A stretch of 5,155 nt of DNA from NCBI GenBank assembly GCA_027031305.1, contig JALVRJ010000192.1, positions 1 to 5,155 on the forward strand, given 5' to 3'. This DNA comes from Hyphomicrobiales bacterium. Its GTDB lineage: Bacteria; Pseudomonadota; Alphaproteobacteria; Rhizobiales; Aestuariivirgaceae. This document shows positions 1 through 5,155 of this stretch, piece by piece. Numbering within the stretch: position 1 is the first letter of the stretch; each line of letters opens with the position of its first letter. Under the pieces are notes generated by a model. The model had not been told where the DNA came from. It ran no database searches and worked only from the letters and a program-made list of their open reading frames with translations. Both the position numbers and the translations under genes were made by a program.

Positions 1-87
1 AGTCATGAAAGACAAGGGGGTTGGGTGGGGACGTGGGGTCGGCTTCACCGGTCGGCCCTTGCGCAAACCGGTACAAAATCCAAGGAC

Positions 88-95
88 GGGGAGGG
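88..95 (+). promoter_or_regulatory. Ribosome binding site deciding the speB start
   Basis: The purine run GGGGAGGG lies 6 bases before the ATG at 102, which is ideal Shine-Dalgarno spacing. The same reading frame is open back to a TTG at 21, but that codon would add 27 residues with no resemblance to the start of SpeB proteins. The site therefore supports the ATG at 102. I see no convincing -35/-10 pair in bases 1-87, so the promoter may lie further upstream, outside the window. Confidence 0.7.
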
Positions 96-101
96 CGCGC
101 C

Positions 102-1028
102 ATGGGTGAACAACGGGCATCCTATTCCGGGCTGACGAGCTTCATGCGCCTGCCGGTGGTGGAAGACCCCGCTGGCTGGCGGGGAGTGGATGTTGTCGTC
201 GCCGGGGTGCCGTTCGACGTCGCCACCACCAACAGGCCCGGCGCGCGCTTTGGTCCGCGCGCCATTCGCGAGCAATCGCTGCAATTGGCCTGGGGGCCTA
301 TTTGGCCATGGGGCTTCGACCCGTTCGACCACTTGCGGGCGGTGGACGCCGGTGACGTGCCTTTTGATTGGGGGCGGCCGAGAGAGATGGAGGAGAACCT
401 TCGAGCGCACATCGCGCGGGGGCTCTCCGCCGGGGCCGTGCCCGTCACGCTGGGGGGTGATCATTTCTGCACGTTGCCGGTGCTGCGCGCGTGCAAGGAG
501 CGCTTCGGCCCGGTGGCTGTGATTCAGTTCGACGCCCACCGCGACGTGGAGGAGGGCGCCGGCGAGGGGCGCATCGACCACGGCATCGTCTTCTCGGAAG
601 CCCTGCACGAAGGACTGCTGGACGAGCGCGCCTGCGTTCAGGTGGGTATTCGCACCACCTATCCCGGCGAGGCGGGAGCGGGCATGACGGTGATCGACGC
701 CGCCGCCTGCCACACCATGAGCCCGGCACGGATCGCGGCGAAAATCCGCGAGGTAGTGGGCGAGCACCCGGCCTACCTGACCTTCGACATCGACTGTCTG
801 GACCCAGCCTTCGCGCCGGGCACGGGCACGCCGGTGCCGGGGGGGCTTAGCTCGCACCAGGCGCGGGCCATCTTGTGGGAGCTGCGCGGGCTGAACTTCA
901 TCGGCTTCGATATCATGGAGGTGGCGCCTCCGTATGATGCGGGAGAGATCACCGCGCTGGCGGCGGCGACGCTGGCGCTGGACTTCTGCTGCCTGCTTGC
1001 GGCCGCAAGGACGCGGGGGGACGGCTAG
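102..1028 (+). CDS. speB: Agmatinase-like ureohydrolase (SpeB family)
   Basis: This 308-residue protein belongs to the arginase/agmatinase ureohydrolase family. Members use two Mn2+ ions in the cytoplasm; agmatinases convert agmatine to putrescine and urea. It aligns with E. coli SpeB (306 residues) almost end to end. The metal ligands are all present: His121 in GGDHF, Asp144/His146/Asp148 in FDAHRD, and Asp229/Asp231 in FDIDCLDPAFAPGTGTP, which fits the family signature. EVAPPYD (273-279) and EITALAAATLAL (282-293) match SpeB closely. The start was chosen for the ribosome site at 88-95. Oddities: Arg sits in the DAHxD motif, and the loop after it reads EEGAGEGRIDHGIVF where SpeB has YANGCEFDHGTMF, so the usual HGT is HGI. 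Family and fold are secure, but a different guanidino substrate is possible. It is transcribed alone here and converges on an amine oxidase gene. Confidence 0.9.
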   Translation: MGEQRASYSGLTSFMRLPVVEDPAGWRGVDVVVAGVPFDVATTNRPGARFGPRAIREQSLQLAWGPIWPWGFDPFDHLRAVDAGDVPFDWGRPREMEENLRAHIARGLSAGAVPVTLGGDHFCTLPVLRACKERFGPVAVIQFDAHRDVEEGAGEGRIDHGIVFSEALHEGLLDERACVQVGIRTTYPGEAGAGMTVIDAAACHTMSPARIAAKIREVVGEHPAYLTFDIDCLDPAFAPGTGTPVPGGLSSHQARAILWELRGLNFIGFDIMEVAPPYDAGEITALAAATLALDFCCLLAAARTRGDG

Positions 1029-1047
1029 GGAGAAAGGAGCGGCTCGG

Positions 1048-1069
1048 TGCGCCTTGGCGCAATGCGCCA
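1048..1069. repeat. Alternating inverted repeats between convergent genes
   Basis: The 41-base gap between the two convergent stop codons contains TGCGCC, GGCGCA and TGCGCC again (1048-1053, 1056-1061, 1063-1068). Neighbouring units are reverse complements, so two mutually exclusive 6-bp G+C-rich hairpins can form on either strand. The position suits a shared termination or transcript-end structure for both genes. No T-run follows on either strand, so it is not a standard intrinsic terminator. The symmetry is seen directly; the role is inference. Confidence 0.35.
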
Positions 1070-2395
1070 TCAATCCGGTTGCCGCCGAATCATGCGCCAG
1101 GCCATGCGCGCGGCGTGCAGCCAGGCGCGCAGCGGCCCGCCGGGGTGGGGCCCATGCGGAATGGCGGCGAACAGTTCGAAGCGTTCGGTATCGCCCAGCA
1201 AGGCCCGAGCCACGAGATGACCCAGCAGGGTGGCCAGCACCACGCCCTGGCCTGAATAGCCGTGGGCGAACCAGATGTCGCCGCTTCGCCCCGCGCGGCC
1301 ACAGTGCGGGTAGCGGTTGGCGGTGACGGCCATGACCCCGCACCAGGCGGCGTCGATGGGCACGTCCGACAGTTGCGGAAAAGTGCGTTTCAGGTGCGGA
1401 TGGATGCCGGGCGTGACGTGAAGGGGCGGGCGGTCGAGGTAGGAGGCGCCGGCGCCGAAAATCAACCGCCGCCCGGGCGTGAGGCCGAAATAAGCCGGTG
1501 GCAGGCGGGTGTCGGTCACGGCGGCCACGTCGGCCTTGATTACCGTGCGGGCCAGGATGTCCGCCAGGGGGGTGGTGGCGACCTGACAGGCGCGCACGGG
1601 GATGAGATAGGGCGCCAGTTCCGGCCACAGGGCGCCATTTTGGGCGTTGGCCGCCAGCACCACGCGCCGGGCGGTGATTTCACCGCCGGGGGTTCGCACG
1701 GCGATCCCCCCGTTCATTTCCTCCAGCATCAGGGCCGGCGTGTGGGCATGAATCCTCGCGCCTTTGCCGGCCGCGGCGCGGGCCATGCCAGCGCACAGGT
1801 CGACGGGGTTGAGAAGGCCCGCGTGCGGGTCGAGCAGGGCGCCATGGTATGCATCCGTGCCCAGCCAGTTTCGGTGAAGCTCCTCGGCCTCGAGGAGGCG
1901 ACAGCCGCCATGGCCAAGGCGCTCCAGTTCCGTCAGGTCCTCTTCCAGCGCGCGCACGTGCCGGGGAGTGGCGGCGCAGGTGAGGTAGCCGGGACGGTAG
2001 TGGACATCGAAGCCGTGGCGGCGTTGCAGAGTGGCGATGAGCCGCTTGCCGCTTTCGGCCAGGTCGAACAGATCCCGCGCTGCCTCGCGTCCCAATGCGC
2101 GTTCCAGCCCCGCCTGGCCGGGGGCGAAGCCGGTGCAGGCATGTCCGCCATTGCGCGCGGAAGCGCCCCAGGCGATGGGGCCGGCCTCGACGAGCATGGG
2201 CCGCGCGCCGTTGACGGCCAGCTCCAATGCGCAGGAAAGGCCAGTGAAGCCACCACCGATGACGAGAACATCCGTTTCGGCCGTGCCGGCGAGCGGCGGG
2301 AAGTCGGGTAAATCGCCGTGTTTCAGCCGCCAGACGCTGGGCATGTCGCCGGCGTTCAGTCGTGGCAGCTCATGCAGGTGGTGCGCCCCGGTCAT
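1070..2395 (-). CDS. FAD-dependent amine oxidoreductase, PuuB/OrdL-like (DAO family)
   Basis: This 441-residue protein of the D-amino-acid oxidase (DAO) fold resembles gamma-glutamylputrescine oxidase PuuB (about 426 residues). PuuB oxidatively deaminates gamma-glutamyl-putrescine in putrescine breakdown. The Rossmann dinucleotide site is DVLVIGGGFTGLSCALELA (42-60), with Glu70 placed to bind the FAD ribose. WGASARNGGH (76-85) is the hallmark PuuB/OrdL motif, RPGYL (134-138) and the GALLD segment (185-189) match PuuB, and HGYSGQGVV (378-386) closes the flavin site. No signal peptide or membrane helix is visible, so it is probably cytoplasmic. The ATG at 2395 is preceded 8 bases away by GAAGG and begins 25 bases after the accC stop, suggesting co-transcription. 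The alternative start at Met18 lacks a ribosome site. Relatives oxidise sarcosine, glycine or other amines, so the substrate is uncertain and no symbol is given. Confidence 0.82.
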   Translation of the reverse strand: MTGAHHLHELPRLNAGDMPSVWRLKHGDLPDFPPLAGTAETDVLVIGGGFTGLSCALELAVNGARPMLVEAGPIAWGASARNGGHACTGFAPGQAGLERALGREAARDLFDLAESGKRLIATLQRRHGFDVHYRPGYLTCAATPRHVRALEEDLTELERLGHGGCRLLEAEELHRNWLGTDAYHGALLDPHAGLLNPVDLCAGMARAAAGKGARIHAHTPALMLEEMNGGIAVRTPGGEITARRVVLAANAQNGALWPELAPYLIPVRACQVATTPLADILARTVIKADVAAVTDTRLPPAYFGLTPGRRLIFGAGASYLDRPPLHVTPGIHPHLKRTFPQLSDVPIDAAWCGVMAVTANRYPHCGRAGRSGDIWFAHGYSGQGVVLATLLGHLVARALLGDTERFELFAAIPHGPHPGGPLRAWLHAARMAWRMIRRQPD

Positions 2396-2420
2396 CGGCC
2401 CCGCCTTCGGCCCGTGGTGA

Positions 2421-3761
2421 TCAGTCCCTGTCCAGCCAGTTCTCAAGCCAGTGGATGTCATACAAGCCGTTCTGAATATCCGGCTCGCGCAGCAGGCGCT
2501 CGAACAGGGGGATGGTGGTCTTGATGCCGTCGATGACATATTCGTCCAGCGCCCGGCGCAGCCGCATGAGGCATTCGTTGCGGTTCTTGCCGAAGACGAT
2601 GAGCTTGCCGATGAGGCTGTCGTAATAGGGCGGAATGACGTATTCGCCGTAGACGTGCGAATCCACTCGCACGCCCAGGCCGCCGGGCACGTGCAGGTGA
2701 GTGACCTTGCCCGGCGAGGGGGTGAAGGTGGCCGGGTCCTCGGCGTTGATGCGCACCTCGATGGCGTGGCCAAGGATGCGCACGTCCTCCTGCCTCATGC
2801 TCAGCGGCATTCCGGCGGCGACGCGGATCTGTTCCTGCACCAGGTCGAAGCCGGTGACCTGCTCGGTCACGGGGTGCTCCACCTGAAGGCGGGTATTCAT
2901 CTCGATGAAGTAGAACTCGCCATTTTCATAGAGGAACTCCACCGTGCCGGCGCCGCGGTAGTTGAGCTTGCGCATGGCCTCGGCGACGGTGTGGCCGATC
3001 TGCTCGCGCTGCTCGGCGTTGAGCGCGGGCGAGGGGGCTTCCTCCCACACCTTCTGGTGGCGGCGTTGAAGGGAGCAGTCGCGCTCGCCCAGGTGCACGG
3101 CGTTGCCTTGGCCGTCGCCGAAAACCTGCACCTCGATGTGGCGGGGATGGCCAAGGTATTTCTCGATGTAGACCTCGTCGTTGCCGAAAGCGGCGGCGGC
3201 CTCGGAGCGGGCGGTGTGGAAAGCCTCTTCCAGCTCGGAGGCGTCATGGGCGACCTTCATGCCGCGGCCACCACCACCGGCGGAGGCCTTGACGAGAACG
3301 GGAAAGCCGATGTCCTCGGCCACCTTGCGCGCCTCGGCGAGCGTCTCAACCGCGCCGTCGGAGCCGGGCACGACGGGAATGCCCAGCTCGGCGGCGGTCT
3401 TCTTCGCCGTCACCTTGTCCCCCATCAGGCGGATATGCTCAGCCGTGGGGCCGATGAAGGCGATACCGTGTTCCTCGAGGATTTCGGCGAAGCGGGCGTT
3501 TTCCGACAGGAAGCCATAGCCGGGGTGCACGGCGTCGGCACCGGTGATCTCGCAGGCGGAGATGATGGCCGGGATGTTGAGATAACTCTCGCTGGCCGGT
3601 GGCGGGCCGATGCAGACGCTCTCGTCGGCCAGGCGCACGTGCATGGCGGCCTCGTCGGCGGTGGAGTGCACGGCGACGGTGGAAATGCCCAGCTCCTTGC
3701 AGGCGCGCAGGATCCTGAGCGCGATCTCGCCCCGGTTGGCGATGAGGACCTTCTCGAACAT
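2421..3761 (-). CDS. accC: Biotin carboxylase subunit of acetyl-CoA carboxylase
   Basis: AccC uses ATP and bicarbonate to carboxylate the biotin on AccB, the first half-reaction of malonyl-CoA formation. At 446 residues it matches the usual length (E. coli 449) and is intact. Domain order is the N-terminal biotin-carboxylase domain (1 to about 112, [17 protein letters not shown]), the ATP-grasp domain (about 113-320) and the C-terminal domain (to 446). Visible functional residues, numbered one below E. coli from Lys158 on, are Lys116, Lys158, the glycine loop SAGGGGRGM (160-168), His208, Cys229, Lys237, Glu275, Glu287, Asn289, Arg291 in [14 protein letters not shown], and Arg337. The start ATG has GGAGAA 6 bases upstream. 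Only 15 bases separate it from the accB stop, so the two are surely co-transcribed. Nothing is missing or unusual. Confidence 0.97.
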   Translation of the reverse strand: MFEKVLIANRGEIALRILRACKELGISTVAVHSTADEAAMHVRLADESVCIGPPPASESYLNIPAIISACEITGADAVHPGYGFLSENARFAEILEEHGIAFIGPTAEHIRLMGDKVTAKKTAAELGIPVVPGSDGAVETLAEARKVAEDIGFPVLVKASAGGGGRGMKVAHDASELEEAFHTARSEAAAAFGNDEVYIEKYLGHPRHIEVQVFGDGQGNAVHLGERDCSLQRRHQKVWEEAPSPALNAEQREQIGHTVAEAMRKLNYRGAGTVEFLYENGEFYFIEMNTRLQVEHPVTEQVTGFDLVQEQIRVAAGMPLSMRQEDVRILGHAIEVRINAEDPATFTPSPGKVTHLHVPGGLGVRVDSHVYGEYVIPPYYDSLIGKLIVFGKNRNECLMRLRRALDEYVIDGIKTTIPLFERLLREPDIQNGLYDIHWLENWLDRD

Positions 3762-3776
3762 GCGCCGTTCTCCGGG

Positions 3777-4274
3777 TTACTCGATGATCAACAGGGGCTC
3801 GTCGAACTCCACCGGCTGGCCATCCTCCACCAGAATGGCCTTCACCACACCGGCGCGCGGCGCGGGGATCTGGTTCATGGTCTTCATGGCCTCGATGATG
3901 AGCAGCGTCTGGCCCTCCTTGACCTCGTCGCCAACCTCGACGAAGGGCTTGGCGCCCGGGGCGGGGGCGCGGTAGGCGGTGCCGACCATGGGCGCGCGCA
4001 CCACGCCGGGGTGGTTGGCCATGTCGGCGGGTTTCTCTTCGCCGGCGGCGGGAGCGTCCGGCGCGGGGGTGGATGGAGCGCTGGGCGCGGACGCCGGGGC
4101 AGGCGCGGCGGCCACCTGCGCCACCACCTGCTGGGCGGGAATTTCGCGCGCCAGGCGCAGGTGGAAATCGTCCAGGTCGAGTTCGATTTCCGTCAGCTCC
4201 GTTTCGCGCAGCAGCTCCGCCAGCTGGCGGATCATGTTCATGTCCGGCGTGGCACCCTTTTTCCTGTCACTCAT
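3777..4274 (-). CDS. accB: Biotin carboxyl carrier protein of acetyl-CoA carboxylase
   Basis: This 165-residue carrier is biotinylated and shuttles carboxyl-biotin between AccC and the carboxyltransferase. Three parts are visible: an N-terminal helical region (about 12-45, [20 protein letters not shown]) of the type that binds AccC, a flexible Ala/Pro-rich linker (about 47-80), and a biotinyl domain (about 90-165). The biotin site is EAMKTMN with Lys131 as the acceptor. The 'thumb' of true acetyl-CoA carboxylase BCCPs, [11 protein letters not shown] (101-111), is present, which separates it from lipoyl or other biotinyl domains. The ATG at 4274 has only a weak site, GGGACG, 8 bases upstream. 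Starts at Met12 or Met14 fit the E. coli N-terminus but have no ribosome site. A short frame ending in an ATGA overlap precedes this start (see findings). Confidence 0.96.
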   Translation of the reverse strand: MSDRKKGATPDMNMIRQLAELLRETELTEIELDLDDFHLRLAREIPAQQVVAQVAAAPAPASAPSAPSTPAPDAPAAGEEKPADMANHPGVVRAPMVGTAYRAPAPGAKPFVEVGDEVKEGQTLLIIEAMKTMNQIPAPRAGVVKAILVEDGQPVEFDEPLLIIE

Positions 4275-4320
4275 GATGGATACGTCCCGTGCGATTTCAT
4301 TCCATGTTGCCGTTGTGCGG

Positions 4321-4352
4321 TCAGACCTCCATGTGGTCAGACTTCCACGTGT
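4321..4352. repeat. 16-bp imperfect tandem duplication across the aroQ stop
   Basis: Bases 4321-4336 and 4337-4352 are two adjacent 16-base units that agree at 13 of 16 positions (TCAGACCTCCATGTGG and TCAGACTTCCACGTGT). The right unit encodes the last four aroQ codons, the stop and one flanking base of the codon before. The left unit lies just beyond the stop in the aroQ-accB gap. Because 16 is not a multiple of three, the duplicate is out of frame and does not extend AroQ. Confidence 0.6.
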
Positions 4353-4792
4353 TCGATGAGGCGCGAGGCCATGGCCCGCAGCGCCAGCTCGTAGCCTTCC
4401 GCGCCCAGCCCGGCGATGACGCCGTCCGCCACTGGCGAGATGAACGACCTGTGCCGGAATTCCTCGCGCGCGTGCACGTTGGACAGGTGCACCTCGATGA
4501 TGACGCCATCAAAGGCGCGCAGGGCGTCGTGAATGGCGATGGAGGTGTGGGTGTAGGCGGCGGCGTTGATGACGATGCCGCCGGCGGCGGTGGATATGGC
4601 CTCGTGGATGTCCTCGACCAGTTCGCCCTCGCCGTTCTTTTGGCGGAAGTCGATGCGCAAGCCCAGCATGGTGGCCGTTTCACGGCAACGGCATTCGATA
4701 TCGGCGAGCGTCAGCGCACCGTATGTCTCCGGTTCGCGCTTGCCCAACAGGTTCAGGTTGGGACCGTTGAGGATGTAGACGAGGTTGCTCAT
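4337..4792 (-). CDS. aroQ: 3-dehydroquinate dehydratase, type II
   Basis: AroQ dehydrates 3-dehydroquinate to 3-dehydroshikimate, step three of the shikimate pathway to aromatic amino acids. The 151 residues match the type II family (usually about 145-150), which forms cytoplasmic dodecamers. The signature [19 protein letters not shown] (7-25) carries catalytic Tyr24 and lid Arg19. [10 protein letters not shown] (75-84) gives Asn76 and His82, EVHLSN (100-105) gives His102, and Arg113 lies in EEFRHRS. The frame is open 30 codons further upstream, but that part is unrelated and crosses the 5' leader. The ATG at 4792 places the protein start as in the family, with GGGGGT 9 bases and AGGG 4 bases ahead of it. 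It is first in the aroQ-accB-accC run, 62 bases before accB, an arrangement common in Proteobacteria. The 3' end is part of a tandem duplication. Confidence 0.96.
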   Translation of the reverse strand: MSNLVYILNGPNLNLLGKREPETYGALTLADIECRCRETATMLGLRIDFRQKNGEGELVEDIHEAISTAAGGIVINAAAYTHTSIAIHDALRAFDGVIIEVHLSNVHAREEFRHRSFISPVADGVIAGLGAEGYELALRAMASRLIEHVEV

Positions 4793-4971
4793 CCGGCCCT
4801 GACCCCCGGAAGTGGTGGAAAACGAGTGCGAATCCGCGCCGCCATCTGTCGTGGTGTTGCCCCAAAACGGTGCGGAAGGCAAGCTGGCGGGCCTTCAGTG
4901 CCCTTCAAATATGACGATTCCGGGAAAAGGGAGGCCATTTTCCAAGGTTTCACGATACAAAGCGATTTTTC

Positions 4972-4996
4972 TCATCACCCAGCGAAAGCCGGGATC
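4972..4996 (+). repeat. Extragenic palindromic repeat, degenerate copy A
   Basis: The unit shares the core GCGAAAGCCGG and flanking TCAT...ATC with copies B and C, but its left arm (CACCCA) has drifted, so the stem around the GAAA loop at 4984-4987 is interrupted. It runs in the same orientation as copy B. Confidence 0.5.
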
Positions 4997-5028
4997 TTGC
5001 GTTCGAGCACATGCCTTTCCGTATTTTT

Positions 5029-5053
5029 CGTCTTCCTGGCGAAAGTCGGAATC
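5029..5053 (+). repeat. Extragenic palindromic repeat, degenerate copy B
   Basis: CGTCTTCCTGGCGAAAGTCG and the following GAATC differ from the reverse complement of copy C by one base lost and two substitutions within the unit. The GAAA loop is at 5041-5044, and the stem now depends on G-T pairs beside the loop. Orientation is the same as copy A and opposite to copy C. Confidence 0.55.
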
Positions 5054-5081
5054 TCGCCCCTTTTCATGAGTTAACCGCACC

Positions 5082-5107
5082 GGATTCCGGCTTTCGCCGG
5101 AATGACG
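5082..5107 (-). repeat. Extragenic palindromic repeat, intact copy C
   Basis: On the minus strand this reads CGTCATTCC then GGCGAAAGCCGGAATCCG. The inner part, ATTCCGGCGAAAGCCGGAAT (5084-5103), is a perfect 8-bp stem with a GAAA loop, a stable GNRA type in RNA. Very similar palindromes are scattered between genes in many proteobacterial genomes. There is no T-run, so it is not a typical intrinsic terminator. Paired with inverted copy B 28 bases away, it resembles the paired REP layout of BIME elements. Confidence 0.7.
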
Positions 5108-5155
5108 GGTGAGGAAGGCAGGGTCGTGGGGGCAAATTCATTTATTGCCGTAAAC

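Larger units (their letters stand above)
4793..5155. other. Non-coding leader and promoter region upstream of aroQ
   Basis: These 363 bases contain no believable gene. The part from about 4901 to 5080 is clearly richer in A+T than the rest of the window, with A/T runs at 4938-4941, 4966-4970 and 5024-5028. The promoter of the leftward aroQ-accB-accC run should lie here or further right. I could not find a -35/-10 pair good enough to mark. Three palindromic repeats occupy 4972-5107. The last 45 bases hold nothing I recognise, and what lies beyond the window edge is unknown. Confidence 0.6.

Noticed and set aside
59..79. TTGCGC plus TACAAAAT as a promoter for speB
   Set aside because: The two elements are separated by only 7 bases instead of about 17, and no better -35 lies at the right distance.
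21..101. TTG start at 21 that would lengthen SpeB by 27 residues
   Set aside because: The extension does not resemble SpeB N-termini, and a strong ribosome site precedes the ATG at 102.
45..1628. 527-codon leftward open frame opposite speB and overlapping the oxidase gene
   Set aside because: It runs opposite the conserved SpeB sequence and through the oxidase gene in another frame, has Arg/Ala/Pro/His-rich low-complexity composition, and shows no domain.
1262..2311. 349-codon rightward open frame opposite the oxidase gene
   Set aside because: It is antisense to a protein with clear FAD-binding motifs, and no homology is recognisable in the frame.
4325..4330. GGAGGT on the minus strand as the accB ribosome site
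   Set aside because: It lies about 50 bases before the accB start, far beyond usable spacing.
2451..4394. 647-codon rightward open frame opposite accC and accB
   Set aside because: It is an antisense shadow of two certain genes. Its His/Gly/Val/Leu-rich composition is what G+C-rich third positions produce, and it has no recognisable domain.
4923..4943. GGAAAA...TTTTCC inverted repeat as a terminator or operator
   Set aside because: It is only 6 bp with a 9-base loop, weak in G+C, with no supporting context; it is likely chance.
4895..5080. 61-codon leftward frame upstream of aroQ (starts MRLTHEKGRDSDFRQ)
   Set aside because: It passes through repeat copies A and B, whose sequence explains parts of the peptide, and no domain is visible. 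Such repeat-derived frames are usually not genes.
1..5155. A new defence, mobile or biosynthetic system
   Set aside because: All long conserved frames belong to well-known enzyme families. There are no arrays, transposase genes, RNA genes or unknown-gene clusters to support such a claim.

Overview
The window is a compact, high-G+C (about two thirds by eye) stretch of proteobacterial chromosome. Five complete protein genes fill almost all of it. The aroQ-accB-accC order is widespread in Proteobacteria. The EAMKTMN biotin site of AccB (rather than the EAMKMMN of enterics and pseudomonads), the G+C content and the type of extragenic palindrome suggest an alphaproteobacterium, possibly near Rhodospirillales. 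That placement is an inference and cannot be proven from this much sequence.

Layout: a SpeB-type agmatinase/ureohydrolase gene (102-1028) reads rightward. It converges, across 41 bases, on a leftward run of four genes. In transcription order these are aroQ (type II 3-dehydroquinate dehydratase, 4792-4337), accB (biotin carboxyl carrier protein, 4274-3777), accC (biotin carboxylase, 3761-2421) and a PuuB/OrdL-family FAD-dependent amine oxidoreductase (2395-1070). Gaps of 62, 15 and 25 bases fit one transcript. The 363 bases upstream of aroQ (4793-5155) hold no convincing gene. They carry three copies of a short extragenic palindromic repeat with a GAAA loop, one of them in inverted orientation, and presumably the operon promoter.

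Function: AccB and AccC form the biotin-carboxylating half of acetyl-CoA carboxylase, the entry step of fatty-acid synthesis. AroQ supplies the shikimate pathway. SpeB-type enzymes split agmatine into putrescine and urea, and PuuB-type enzymes oxidise gamma-glutamyl-putrescine. The two convergent genes at the left could therefore make and dispose of the same polyamine, although the glutamylation and aldehyde steps are not encoded here.

I found no CRISPR array, transposon, RNA gene, toxin-antitoxin pair or defence system, and nothing that justifies claiming a new system. The points worth a second look are modest: the oxidase attached to the accBC operon, unusual residues near the SpeB metal site, the palindromic repeat cluster, a 16-bp tandem duplication across the aroQ stop codon, and a 9-codon frame that overlaps the accB start.
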